This document shows, piece by piece, positions 1-12,406 of a DNA stretch of 64,000 nucleotides. The stretch covers positions 1,612,001-1,676,000 of the forward strand of contig JBCAML010000006.1 of NCBI GenBank assembly GCA_038503075.1, written 5' to 3'. This DNA is from Gyromitra esculenta. Taxonomy: Eukaryota > Ascomycota > Pezizomycetes > Pezizales > Discinaceae. Every line of letters starts with the position of its first letter. Within the stretch, counting starts at the first letter, position 1. The translations under genes and the position numbers were made by a program. The notes beneath the pieces were generated by a model. It worked only from the letters and a program-made list of their open reading frames with translations. It was not told the origin of the DNA and did no database searches.

Positions 1-1499
1 ATAATCTCGACTCTCTTCCTCAAAATCTTTCTTTTTAGATTCTGCTTGCTTGATGTCAATATTGTACAGTCGAGTCAGAGGATCGATTATCAGCTTCTGG
101 AGGCTTGCTTCGTTTTGCCTTTCAAAGAGAAGAATTTCTCTATATGTCCGCTCAAAGTAGTGGTCAAGGGCCGGTTGGATCCCTACAGCATTTCCTGAGC
201 TTGCAGCATCCCGTAGAGCTTCCATGAAAGCACTGACAGCGTCATTGCAAACAATCTGTGCCTGCCTGGCTCCCTCCGCCCGCTTCAACACCTTTTTCAT
301 TTTGGTGCGTAAAGTTCCTGTTTTCTGCTCCAAGCTCTTGATTGTGGCTCTGAACAAAGGTCCATCTTCAGCCATCGCGCTGTCTACTGGTCGTGGGCAA
401 TTATCCACCTTTACCGAGGGTGCGTTTGTAATCGAGAGTGCTAATGTTGAGCCATCAAATGTATCTATGAGGGGAGACGGTGGTTCGGCATCGGGCGAGT
501 TATCATTAGCTTTGAACTCCGGAGAATTGCCAGAGACGACAGTTCGTAGCCTCGGCGGGAAACCGACAGTGAATTCCGAACCAGGAAGCGGTGAAGGAGG
601 CCAAGTTCGTGGCGTGTCTGTAAAATGTTAGCTCTCGTTTATTGTGCATGCGAATTCCGCTGATGCTTACTCTGAACCCAAAAAGAAAATTGAGCTAAGG
701 TAGATAGCTTGTGCGCTCGTTGATCATACTCTACAAACTAATGAATAGTTAGCTTTAGCTCGCCAACGAAGTTGGTGAACAATATACGCTACAAGTATTC
801 CTCCACCCCATATTTTTCCTTTCTTCGGCGCCTTGTGGGGACCTCCACCGCCATTTAAAATCAAATTGTACAGCATTGGAACCCTCTGTCGCATAATCAC
901 CTACTAGGTTGACATTAGGGTTTTTGTGCAAATTCGGGTCCGCGTGGAATTCTCGGGTAACGAGGTTCTCAAGATCTCGAGGGTTGGATGCTTGGGCAAA
1001 TGTTAGTCCGCTGATACTTGTCTCCGACGGAGACCCATTGCCAGAGTCCTCCCGTTGTCTTATGACGAATGTGAAGTTGAAGAAGAGCTCGTCTTCATTG
1101 CACAATTTTAGAAGTAGCGGTGTTTGAGATTGTGGATCCGGATCCTGGAATACGGTCAGTAGAGCTCGCTAACAGCTTCGATAAAGCCCCACCTGCACGA
1201 ACTCCACTAAGCTATCGTCACCAAGATCTTTCCTCGCCTGAATCTTTGTACTCGGGAATGAGTTGGGTACAATCTTTAAAACAGTCCGATTCCGCGCATT
1301 TGTAATCACCAGCGACGCAATTGACACTGCAAAAACACAAAGAAAAAGAATAGGCGATAGTCAGCTGTGTTGCGCGAAATCACACATGGGAATCCTGAGC
1401 GACAACGTGGAGAAGGAGTAACCCGGGATTCATACATCTAGATTGATCTCTTAAGTACAAAGTTGGACCATCCTCAAGCTTCCCACTCACGTTACCCAT
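1..1499 (-). CDS. csx2: Csx2-type Arf GTPase-activating protein, 5' part (runs off left edge)
   Basis: The gene starts at 1499 and continues beyond base 1, so only about the first 409 residues are visible. Exons are 1436-1499, 1193-1326, 788-1144, 671-728 and <1-617; all junctions keep frame. The protein opens with MGN, so N-myristoylation is possible. A conserved N-terminal region follows, with motifs ARNRTVLKIVPNSFP, NEDELFFNFTFVIRQ and FDFKWRWR. From about residue 290 there is a helical BAR-type region (VLKRAEGARQAQ, HYFERTYREILLFERQNEA, DPLTRLYN). In this family BAR is followed by PH and Arf-GAP domains, which would lie outside the window. BAR-Arf-GAPs act on Arf G proteins at curved membranes in vesicle traffic. 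The family call rests on recognising the N-terminal and BAR sequences; the catalytic domain is not seen. The acceptor of the fourth exon (728) is less certain than the others. Confidence 0.8.
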
Positions 1500-4400
1500 G
1501 ATGGTGGCGACGACCGTTTTGTACCCACAAGTTCCTCCTTAACTTGGGGACTGACTTCTCTGGCGTTTGTAAGTTCCAAGTGAGGGGCAGTAGATGGGGA
1601 TGGGTGTTTCTATCGTAGTCGTAGAGGGTCGTTTAGCGGGAAGTTTACCAAAATCGACGAAGCGATGCCGAAATGTATCCAAAAGTACTGTCGGGAGAAG
1701 TCAGGATGGTTGAAGACAGCTGCAGGAAAGCGGACAGGTTGGTAATAGGTAGTGGTTGTTAGATATGCTTCTGCAGCTGTGGTGATATCGATGGGACGGA
1801 GGTCTTTTGACGTTTGGGGGACTGTGGCCGGTGGGTCACCTGCTTTCTGCCACCTCTGGGGATCCTATCGATCTGACGGGGTTGTGTGATTGTGATTGAT
1901 GGAGGGGTTCCTGTCTCGGCAAACTACGATGAGGTCCACTTTCCTTTTAATCTTCCTCGGCACGCATCCAGATGTCAAGTTCAGAATAATATAATACTAT
2001 ATGCTATATCTTCACCGGGCGACATCTGCAATCAGGCGTTCCTGTTGGATGCCTATGTAGAGTAGCAGTCAGGGCACACGAGATTCTTTTTCATTATTCC
2101 AGCCAGCCAGCCACCGTGTGCTTACTTACCCTACGTACTAACAGCATACGGTATCCTTCATTCAGGGCTCAGCAACCTTGGCTTCCGCAGCAAATGGGGC
2201 AAGCTCGGTAGCTAACTACGTATTCATGAACGTAAATAAACTTATATAACAGCACTCGGGGCAGACTCCGTCGCTGAGCACACAAATCTGTCGTGTTTCG
2301 TTCCCTCGGCATTCTCGTTTAGGATATAAATATCTATTCTATCTGCATCTAAAATCCCAAGAATCCGTAGCTCGTATCTCACAATCGTTTGGCGTGCTTT
2401 ACTCCTTGGACGAACGTACAGAAGAGCCTATAAGGAAATGCTGACGGTACGTACGAGGCCCAGAGTCGTTTTTTGCCTTGGTTCCGCTAAGAAAAACCAA
2501 CACCCTATCGCTAAAACCAAGGGTGTGCGTGCCGAAGCCGCATGCAACCCAAACCCTTGCGTGACAAATCATATTACCCCCGATGGTAAAAATCCCCAGA
2601 TATTGCGTACCTGCTTCCGTAAAGTAACTGAGTAATCACTCACAATAACACCAGGAAGAGATCGTTGAACCTATCGGTAGTGGCTCCGCACTGAAGCCAT
2701 CCAAAGAACCTTCTCAAAGGGATACGCAGCAGCAAGATCGCTACAATTGCAACCAAGCATGACCATGACCATTCATAATTCAAAGCATTCGTAGACCCTC
2801 CAGCTATTCAGGTTAATTTAGTGACGAGAAGCATCGTAATTTATGGCGTTTTGTGTACTCCAATGAGTGGTCGTTGAAAAACATCCCCAAAAACGATGGA
2901 AATTAGTCACTAGACAAAGTGTTCTCGCGACTTTTCATCTTTATGGCCACGATCCAGTCAGTCAGATCACAAGGCAGAAGCGCTACGCCGTTTGTGATCA
3001 CTCCTTCGACATATGGGCTTTGTTACTCAAATATCGAACCCACCTGACCAACACTAACAAACTTGGGTATATGTAAATCGCTTCTCGCCTAAACTCACTA
3101 AATTTTAGCAGATGCTTACTCGAGTAGGTTCTCAATAATCACTCGGCTCCTTCAGGTAGAAAATACACTTTTGTACCAGAAGTAGAGTGAGGACGAAAGT
3201 TCGATAAACTGAAATTATGATGACCTCTGTCATATTTCCTTCAATATTAGCTTTAAATAGCTCTATTCGCCTATCGCAGTGAATGGTCCCACGATATTAA
3301 GACACTAGAACCTACCACCAATTGGCTAAATATCCCCAATATTAAAATTGGTTGTAGTGGTAGAAGATGTGTCTCCTACGCGCGCCATGGTGCCAAAAAA
3401 ATTAGCTGCGTACACATGTGCCAACCTCTCCAGCTTGGCATCTACGCCCCCAAAAATGGCCGCAGCCGAATATGGGTACTCTCCAGCCTTGCATCGAGCT
3501 AGTAATGAATGTCAAGGTGTACAATGAGGTCCGAAGGCTGTTTTTCAAAGACCTTACCAACCGTCATCATACTGAAGCGAAAGGCCTGAAACCGAGGCGC
3601 AGTGACGGTTCGGTCGGGCTGCACTAACTTATTTCGCTTGATATTCTTGACAGGTTGGCGCAGCTTACACGAGGTGATAAACCGCCTACTACGATACTCC
3701 TATTTAGACGACGTCTGTGGAGTGGGTTGCCTGTCTATTCTATAAATCTCCATACAGCCAGAAATGCCTGTGTGACATGGCAAATCAATCTCCAGATATG
3801 AGCAGAATATAGAGCTTGTTGTTAAGAATCCAAAGAAACAACATTTCAGAGAAATGTGCTTGTAGACCTGGCGTTTTGGTTGCTTGGACTTTGCTGTTCG
3901 ATTAAGGTGCGGCTCTGCTACTTAGCCCCCAGTAAATGGTGATTTGGGCACGTATCTTATTCGGGCTCTAGTTGTGAACGGAGGGAAAAGGTTGACAAGC
4001 GGTGTTAACAAGGAATAGCCTGTAAACAGGCATCCCCACGTTGTTTTCGAAGTTTCTCTGGTCGTTCTGCAGATCTGATATGCCTGATATTCTTAAGATA
4101 GGGTAGGAAACCACCAAGAGAATAAGAGAGCAAATCTTTCTGTTGCTTTCCGATGAAGAACATTTGATAACCTAAAAACCGTTAGTTAATAAGAATCATA
4201 ATAAATCACTCGATATCAACCAATGAATATTTTGAATGTTATACCCATCACAGTAACTAAAATCTATTCGGATTGACAGGGAAAAACATTTTTTGCAAGG
4301 TAAGATCTAAGATCAGTGATTTAGGCTCGTGTTGCACCTGCGACGTTCCAGACAAATTAGCCGATAATGCCCCGTTTTCGGGTCAACCTGACGCGCAGAA

Positions 4401-6906
4401 TATTCTGCGAGTGCACTTGTTATGGACACAGCTGTTCCAGATTTGGTTCCCGTTGCGTTTCGGTTTTGGTAAGACGTTGCAGCGGCTCGTTGCGATGACG
4501 GCTCCTGTGTAATAAGTCTGAGCCTCAATATCGGGACTACGCATTGCGTACTGCAAACATCTAAATAAACATCCAGTGGTTGCCACTGCCAATGGAATGC
4601 CCACGACATTTTTACACGCGTAAATCGAAAACAACTTGCGTGTCGTATTCGTTACCAACACCTTCTCTACCCGAGTACCCGCTGACTCGGGAGTCCGCTG
4701 GTAAATATCAATGTTTTGCCCTTCATTGCCATGCCACGGACACGGCAATTACGCGGTGGAACCGTTTCAAGTGAGCGGCACACCCGTGTTAGCTTGCCAT
4801 TTTACTTTAAGCATAGACGCTGAGGGATTGGAATATTTATTTTCAGGGGGGCTTAGTTTAGAGTTCTGTCTGATGCATATGGACGCCCGTCGAAAATAAA
4901 GGGATAATATGTGATTTTTGTACAAAAAAACTAGTCGGGGCTTATATAATTACTATGCATCCTAGGGGTTGAGTAAACCGAGCAAGGAGAGCCTAAATAT
5001 TTGCTGAATTTATAAATTCACTATGAAATTTTGAAGATGAGAACTGCAAGAAGATATTTCAAGTTACTTATTCGCTAAGAACGCTAGTCTAATCCCGAAA
5101 GCTATACCTATCTATATGGACTGATTGAGTTTGTTGGCTGTATGGTTGGGAGGATTAGCATAAGTTTAGGTAATATTGATGAGATGGCGACTCAGCTACC
5201 TTCACTGTGTAAGAGAGCTTTCGACACGTATTCTTGACTTCAAGGTTTCAGGTAGGAAGGGTGTAGCTTCGGGTCCATTTAGAAGAAAAACACCTCACCA
5301 AGCGTAAAGATAAGGGGGCCCTTAAGGATTTCAGATTGCGAGGGACGAATTTACACTTAAACTTAGTTATCGTAGGGGAAATGTTTGAATGTTAGGATTC
5401 GCGATAGCAAGTACTTTTTAAACCAATTCGCTTCATGATTAGCACGGCGGGAAGTGTTTGAAGAGGTGTGTTTGAGAGGGCGTGTTTGAGGGGGCGCGTT
5501 TGGGATGGGAAGAAAAACGTAAAAATATACGACAGGGAGTTAAGTAAGCTGTAAGCACACTGTATCACTACTACCTTTGGTTGCCAGGCATCGTGCAATT
5601 GCAGAGATGGATTTAGGTAAGATGCTTGGTGAGGTACTTAGAGGAAAACGAGGGAACGGGTAGTGTAGTCTTGATTGGTTTGCTGATTTTACAAGGTTAG
5701 CATGAGTATATATGAGGAGAAGTCACAATTCTGGGATAAGAGGAGCCAGACATAAACTGATGCTGAAGATTTTTGGGCATATTCTTAATAAATAAAGCGT
5801 GCGATTCGATTGCGTTGGGGTTGGGTAGGTCGATTCGTGTTTCTCTGTTTTTCTTTTTAGTGAGAAATATCAGAGCCAAGGCATAGCTTAGTAGGAGAAG
5901 CCTTGGGTTCCAAGGATAGAATCGAATTTGATCCTCTAAGTGAGCCAGATCGGATCCCTGGTTCGCGTCCGGTAAACTGTGGTCTTTCCCTATCGATATC
6001 ACGATCAGGACAGACAAACTTTTTGTTGTTTCCCCGTAGGTTTCTGGACCCAGGTCCCCTAATCTTCTTTCAATTTATTTCCGCGTGGTCTCTTCTTGCT
6101 CTAGAGGAATCTTGTGCAACCTTCTCTAGGGCTAGGGGGTTTGAGGTTGTGGAGTTGTATTTCTTTACTAGATGTGCAAGATACAGCTTTAACTATTAGT
6201 GAGTGATTTTTCATGAATGAAATGCCTCTTAATTCACATCATCTTTCTTTCTGGGAGACTCGTAGTGACGTCACCTGGTTTCGCTCCTTTATATGCTATA
6301 GTTACATGTATTAAGGGTGGAGGCTTGTCTAAGCTCAGATTTTAGTTCATATTAAATTTCATTCGTGATTAGCCTTAGGGCTAGAGAGAAGCCTGATCGC
6401 ATTTCTAGGATGCATATAGAATCTAGCTTCGTCTCTCGGACATATGTATATGTTTTTCAGAACAGAAATCCAGATCCCTGGCTTATAAGGGTTGGTACTC
6501 TGTGATCTTCTCGTTACTTTATATCGCGGACGCGGACTTCTTTCGTTTCCCAGCAGAAATTGTTTCATGGCAACTTTTACTTGGTTAAAATTTCCTCTCG
6601 CCTAATGGATATTGATGTTTTCTGTAGTTTTAACTATCCTTGGGGTAACAATCTTTGCTCTTGCAAATGTTGTTAACGTTTGAAGCTGCTCTCATGAAAA
6701 CCTCAAACTCCTCTTTGCTGTATAGGTGGGAGATATTCTTCAAAATGAGACTTTTGTAGCGAATTTGCAAGCCTAAGTAGCCTTTCCCGCTCATTTACTG
6801 TTCAGTACATGTAACCACAGTATTTTATTTTGATTAACCTTCGCTAGTAAAAACGCCATATGTACGATAAGAAAGAAGATCTAGCAGGAATATAACCCAA
6901 CGTGCC
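1500..6906. other. Long intergenic stretch, no supportable gene
   Basis: About 5.4 kb between the Csx2-type gene and the CorA-like relic. The first few hundred bases are presumably the Csx2 promoter. Short open frames exist on both strands (for example 2438-2635 +, 4383-4748 -, 5903-6199 +), but none shows a recognisable domain, good splice context or family motif. A TATAAATA sequence sits at 2325-2332, about 110 bases before the 65-codon frame at 2438, but nothing else supports a gene. I see no terminal repeats, transposase or reverse-transcriptase motif. TACATGTA occurs at 6303 and 6806. Confidence 0.6.
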
Positions 6907-8191
6907 TCATCCATCATAAAGGGTATGTCTTCTTCCAGTCTTCAATGTCCATTCTAGCCTCCCTTTTGGAAGCCTTAACAGACGTCTCCAAGATATGATT
7001 ATATATATAGAAAAAGCAACAGCCACGCCTATTACAGTCAGGAATAGCCACGCGTGAAAATATGGCATCATGTCATCAATGTTCATACTAAATAAGTTTG
7101 AAATAAGCATGAGTGGCAAGATCAAAAGTGCCAACTGTGTCAGGCTTTGAATACTCTCCATTTGTTTAATTGAGATCTTGCCTTGCTCTATGTTTTGATG
7201 GCTTAGGAGCAGAGACTAGAAGTGAGGTTACATTATCAGCTTCGTGCAGTATGCCTCGTGTCTGTTTCAGTATCCTACTGTAGTCTTTTTCCAAGGTAGT
7301 CGCGTAGATTATGGCTTTGATATGTGAGTTTCGGGGAGGGTGTTTCGTGTGTGAACGAAGGGATTTCCATTCAGGTTTGCCGCCGGCTTGGATCGTTTCC
7401 AGTATTGATGTAAGGATGGACTCGTAACGTGTCAAAATACTTCTTAGACCGCGAAGAAGAGGTAATGGGTTGTTCCATTTCGATTCAGCGCCCTCGTTCT
7501 CCAAACTTTCATATTGTATACCTAGAATCCGAGCTTCTAATTCCCTCCTTCGTTGGTCTAGAGAGTAGGGTGTCATTAGCTGTTGTCGTGCTGCGCAGGA
7601 ATAGGGATGATGTTGGACAAAGAATGGGTTTGTGGCGTAGATTTTGTAGTCGTTGCTATTTTGATTGAGCAACGTTTGAATATAGTTATTAGCTAGGTTC
7701 TTCGGAAGACTAGGTCCTTGACTAAATTTGGGGCGTTTGAGATAGTCGAGAGGTCGACAACAAGCAGGCTGCGGGTTCAAAACAAGTTCTGTGTCGTCAT
7801 ATCTGTTCGGGATATTGAACAAGACAACAGCTGACGGTAAGATAAATTTAGAATTTTTTTTTAAAATAGTCGATGCAAATATTGAATACATGTAGGTAAC
7901 AAACATACCGGTCCGATGATCGTTATGCCCACTAGTAGGCGTATTTACATATACCGATATCCTCTGATTTTTTTCTGCCCATTGGTCTACCTCTCCGTTC
8001 TTCTAGTGCTTCGTAGAGTTTTTGTCATATACTATTTGTATAAAGGAACCACACGGTAGTAGGTCAATATTTTCTGCAGACTCGAAATCAGGGTGTCTGT
8101 GGAAGAAGTCCGGATCAAGATCGAATGAACTCCCCGAAAATTTGATCAAACTCGGCTGTAGATACGGTACCACAATGATTCTACCCTTCAC
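6907..8191 (-). pseudogene. Decayed CorA-like (Mg2+ transporter-type) membrane protein
   Basis: Read on the minus strand, a family-like segment (LIKFSGSSFDLDPDFFHRH) begins near 8190. It is interrupted by an in-frame TAG at 8003-8005, resumes, and passes an intron at 7831-7908. It then continues through a long soluble region to ILHEADNVTSLL near 7215. There the frame must shift by one base (about 7185-7225) to reach IEQGKISIKQMESIQSLTQL and the membrane segments, ending at 6907. The C-terminal part has the CorA arrangement of two transmembrane helices, but the signature GMN reads SMN (LFSMNIDDM). The stop, the frameshift and the lost Gly together argue for a pseudogene. A sequencing error could explain one lesion but not all three. 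The N-terminus is unclear: frames up to about 8995 may be further decayed pieces, without convincing similarity. The 246-residue middle frame could still be expressed as a truncated soluble protein. Confidence 0.65.
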
Positions 8192-9295
8192 ACTAGTTGG
8201 CGTAGGTTTCTTGAGACACTATGCCAGATGATTATAGGAATTTCCATTATCTTTCATGTCAGTTTCATCTGAAAACTCTCTTCTGATAGGAGAAGCGCTC
8301 TCTCGAAGACCAAGGATTACGGTAGGGAGCTTGTGTTTCCTAATTCGATTCCTGTGAGGGCTCTTACTGAAGCTTGGCATCTAATTTTTAAGTTCGGTCA
8401 AGTGTGGCCATTGTTAGGCGAAGTAGTTGATGTAACTTTCATAGGGACTCTGGGGGAAATTTCCACTTCCTCAACCGTGCTAGTATTGCAAAGACTACAT
8501 ATGCTCCTAGAAGCCTTGTATGGATTGCGTTTCCCCATGCAAATCGATATTTCCAACTGTTGATGCTACTGAAAATGTCTGAGAATTTTTCTGGGAATCG
8601 ACATCGACATAACTGGGTGCTGCTGAATGTGCTCGGCTGATTGGTAGATATGCTAATGGAATTTTGTTCATTGCGTGGAATAGAGAGAAGTATGTAAATT
8701 GGACTCAAGTGGAGGGTGTCTAGTATATTTTGTGTTTGCTCCCATACTTGAAACTATAAAAACTATGGAGGTTTTTGTGGACTCGCAGGGTACCTTTAGA
8801 TATACTCCAAAGAATTCCGTGAGGGGCGAGGACCAGAACTTTATATTCGGGACTGATAGTTGGAAGATGAGCACGAATCGAAACGATTTTGAGATAGCTG
8901 GAGTCAAGCGTAATTCGCGTTCCTGCCTTATTAGCTCCTGCATTACTTATTACTGAGGCGAAGTTCCCATGGTTGTAGAGCCATTCCACTTTCACTTATT
9001 ATGCCAGTCTTTTTTAACGGCGCTTATAATTAGCACGATGGGTAAATGCTTGGAAGGAATCAGGGTTGAGGTAGAATAGAGTATTTCGTGTCAATGTGGT
9101 TCATCGGCAGCTGTTTTAGATTAAACACTTGCCAAGCCCATAATTGATCCATGTCTCATCACGTAACCGTAGCCCAACGGGAAGAATGGCCACCTTGCGC
9201 TTTCGTGTCTCGCAGCCTTTCATAAAGACCGTTCGTCTTTCAGCTACCTCGTATTTCCATCATCACAATCATTTTTGTTGACCAAATCGATAACA

Positions 9296-10583
9296 ATGGT
9301 GTCTTTCAAATCCATCTTCACGTTTGCTGCGGTTGCTATTTCAATCGTCTCTGCTACTAAGGGACCATTGATCACAAACAAGGTTAGCAGCACCCCGCTG
9401 AAGCCCCTTGGCCCAATGACGGTCTACTGACTACTTGTGGATAGGTTTTCTTCGACATTGAACATGGCGGAGAGCCCCTTGGGAGGATCGTGATGGGTCT
9501 GTATGGCAAGACTGTGCCTAAGGTATAAGCCATAATATCCTCGCTTTGTGGTATTGTGCGCTAACTAACTTCGTAATAGACTGCAGAGAACTTCCGTGCC
9601 CTTTCTACTGGCGAGCATGGCTACGGTTATCAAGGCTCAAGCTTCCATCGCGTCATCTACCAGTTCATGATTCAAGGTGGTGACTTCACGAACGGCGATG
9701 GAACCGGTGGAAAGTCGATCTATGGCGAGAAGTTCCCTGACGAGAACTTCAAGCTTAAGGTAACCTTTCAAGTCTAGATTACATGTTGAGTTGATGTTAA
9801 TGTGAATGAATAGCATACTCGCCCTGGCCTTTTGAGCATGGCCAATGCTGGAAAGGACACCAATGGATCACAATTCTTTATCACTACTGTTGTTACCAGG
9901 TGGGTAGCTTCGTTCATGTTTGATATTGTCTTCGATTGGAGATTTAACGAGCTAATTTGGTATATAGCTGGCTCGATGGACGCCATGTTGTCTTTGGAGA
10001 GGTCCTCGAGGGCATGGACATCGTCACCCGGATTGAAAATGTGGAGAAGAAGCCTGGTGACCGCCCGGCTAAGGAGGTCAAGATCGTCAAGAGTGGCGAG
10101 ATTCCGATCCCTGATGAAGGTATCCACGTGGAACTTTAAGCATTTTCTTTCCAGCCTTGTCCTTTTTGTGATAAAAATACATACGACATTATTTGAGCCC
10201 AAGATCTATACTTTTCTCTCGTTGTCCGTTATGCATTCGTGATGTGAATCAGTGGAGGCTTTCGGGCATGCGAAGGAATGTGCTGATAGTTCACGGTGGG
10301 GATAGAAAAAGACGAAGAAAAAGAAGCGTCTGCATCTCCCACGCCTCAAACTGAAACAGCTGAGTCCAAGCCCAAGGAGGATCCGTCTCACATCGAGGAC
10401 GTTCCGAAGGTGGTCGGTGACGAGAAGAATGGTATCAATGGTGTGTTTGATCGTGTCAAGGACTCTGATGTTAACTGGGGAATGGCCCAACTCCTTGCTG
10501 GAGGGCTCTTGATCGGACTTGCAGTCGTCTGGTACGTGAGAAGGCGTCGTGTTGTTACCGAGCACAATAAATATGCCGAGTGA
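9296..10583 (+). CDS. cypB: ER cyclophilin B-type peptidyl-prolyl cis-trans isomerase, two predicted 3' ends
   Basis: Common exons are 9296-9382, 9445-9522, 9580-9759, 9814-9899 and the start of 9968-10139. A signal peptide covers about residues 1-20. The cyclophilin active-site residues are present: [23 protein letters not shown] and [11 protein letters not shown]. The enzyme would assist proline isomerisation during folding in the secretory pathway. Reading through exon 5 gives 200 residues ending in HVEL, an HDEL-like ER retention signal, with stop at 10139. A strong donor (AAG|GTATCC, after 10119) joined to the acceptor after 10305 instead gives 286 residues. That tail is acidic, followed by a transmembrane helix ([16 protein letters not shown]), four arginines and a short cytosolic end, with stop at 10583. 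Both ends are in frame. Which form dominates cannot be told from the sequence. The catalytic assignment is secure; the alternative end is inference from splice signals. Confidence 0.92.
10120..10305 (+). other. Candidate regulated (retained or spliced) terminal intron of the cyclophilin gene
   Basis: The segment starts GTATCC after AAG and ends ATAG, with a GCTGAT branch-like sequence about 20 bases upstream of the end. At 186 bases it is about three times longer than the other four introns of the gene (54-68 bases). Retention supplies the codons for IHVEL and stop. Removal fuses the catalytic domain to a membrane-anchored tail in frame. Confidence 0.55.
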
Positions 10584-10957
10584 TATGAAGTGGAGATTGG
10601 AAGATCGGTTTTGATATGTCTTATATTGTTCTATTTCTTGCCCTGCGATCCTTTCTGGTTATTATCTATTTAGTTAGTATTTCTGGTAGCTTGATCTGGA
10701 GTTTTATCGAATTTTGAACCTCATAGTTGCGAGAGTTTCCGTTAAGAGCGTCCACGCGATCTATCAATTGCGATTAACCTGTATAAGAGATCCTTCTTCT
10801 TGAACGCCTTTTGTTGTACTTAGCAAACTTCAAGATATCCTTGCTTTGATGTGAGTAGCTATTCTCAGCCGCATACAGGACGCCAAATATTCCATGTAAC
10901 CCCGCATTAGATGCACTTCGTGCATGTAGCTATCAACTTCGAGATTGGCTTCCTCAC
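10584..10957. other. Intergenic spacer
   Basis: A T-rich 3' flank of the cyclophilin gene followed by the upstream region of the prenyltransferase gene. Nothing else is recognised. Confidence 0.5.
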
Positions 10958-12406
10958 ATGTTCCACTGGCTCACCCGCCGCTTCTTCCAGCAGTCTCCAT
11001 CCACCTCAATCCCTTCAGCAATGATCGAAATGTCTACTCTAACACTCCCCTCACTCAACAAGCCCAAGCACATCAAATACTGGCTCCGCTGTCTCAAAAC
11101 ATGTCTCCCCACAGATTACACCACCACAGATTTGAACCGCATACCGCTCGGTTCCTTCTGCATCGTCGCAATGGACCTCCTCGGCGAGCTTCAGAAATCA
11201 ACCACAGACGATGACCGTGCAAAGTGGATTGACTGGATCTACTATAACCAACTCCCCACCGGCGGCTTTCGCGGTAGTCCTGCAACGTTTATGTATGGTG
11301 CATCACCACAATGGGATCCACCGAACCTACCAGCAAGCTATTTTGCGTTAGTGACGCTGCTGAGCTTGGGGGACGACCTAGGGAAGGTAGATAGGAAAGG
11401 GTTATTGGAATTGCTGCCAAAAATGCAGAGGGAAAATGGAAGCTTCGGGGAGTGGGTAGGGCCAGGAGAGGAGGTAATTGGCGGAAGCGACATGAGATTT
11501 GTTTACTTCGCCAGCGGTATACGATGGGTCTTGAGAGGAAGATATGGGAATGGGGTATTGCAGGATGTACCAGATTTCGATGTAGATCGGTGTGTGAGCT
11601 ACATTAGATCTTCGGAGGTAGATTTCTAGAAACTGGAAGAAAACGGGGGGTAATTACTAATGGTGGGGAGGGCCGCTAGAGCTATGATTGTGGAATATCA
11701 GAAAAACCCTATGCAGAGGCCTATGGTAGGTTTATGCCGCTCCATCCTCAGACATTTCATCGCTAAACCCCTACGGAATCTCACAGCTGGCCTGACATAC
11801 TGTGCTCTCAGTGCCTTGTCCCTCCTCAATCGTCTGCATCCCAACCAAGGCGGTCTATCCTCCCACGACAATGTTATCCGATGGCTAGTATCACGGCAGG
11901 TCCCGTTTGAAGCTGGAGATGGTTACGACGAGGATGAATATGAAGACCTGGTCACTGAAGGTACCGAGGACGAAAAACAAGAAGCCGCAAAAATAGAACT
12001 TGGGGCAGACGGAAGACCACTGTGGGGAGGTTTCAGCGGAAGATGTAATAAGCGCGGAGATACTTGCCACAGCTTCTGGATTAGCGGCAGCCTAGAGGTT
12101 TTGAAGAAGATTCACCTGATAGACGTGAAAGCTAATCGCAGGTTTCTGCTTGAGAAAACACAGCACTTTATTGGTGGCTTCTCTAAGCTACCGCGGCCGG
12201 GGTCTCCACCCGGTATGCACTCTGTCCATTTCTTTTGATTCGATTTACTAAGTATAAACACAGATATAATGCACTCCTTCCTCGGTTTGGCATCATTAGC
12301 ACTTATGAGAGAGGAAGGAGTGAATGGAATCGACCCGGCTTTGTGTATTAGTATGCAAGCCAAGGAACGTCTGATGGAGCAAGACTGGTGGAAATATGCC
12401 CCTTGA
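10958..12406 (+). CDS. CDC43: Geranylgeranyltransferase type I beta subunit
   Basis: Four exons: 10958-11617, 11680-11725, 11787-12212 and 12264-12406, giving 424 residues. This is the catalytic subunit of protein geranylgeranyltransferase I, which attaches geranylgeranyl to C-terminal CaaX cysteines of Rho-type GTPases. Evidence is the prenyltransferase beta-barrel repeats (LPTGGFRGSP, WGGFSGRCNKRGDTCHSFW, AGLTYCALSALSLL). The expected zinc ligands are present: Asp and Cys in RGDTCHSFW and His in IMHSFLGLASL. The start at 10958 is the first ATG of the frame. ATGs at 11021 and 11030 lie nearer the family's usual beginning (SLNKPKHIKYWLRC), so the first 21-24 residues may be untranslated. The motif usually reading YDGG is YDCGIS here. 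It is distinguished from the farnesyltransferase beta subunit by overall similarity only. Confidence 0.88.

Noticed and set aside
4313..4748. Overlapping 98- and 121-codon minus-strand frames
   Set aside because: No domain, no splice support, and mutually overlapping in different frames.
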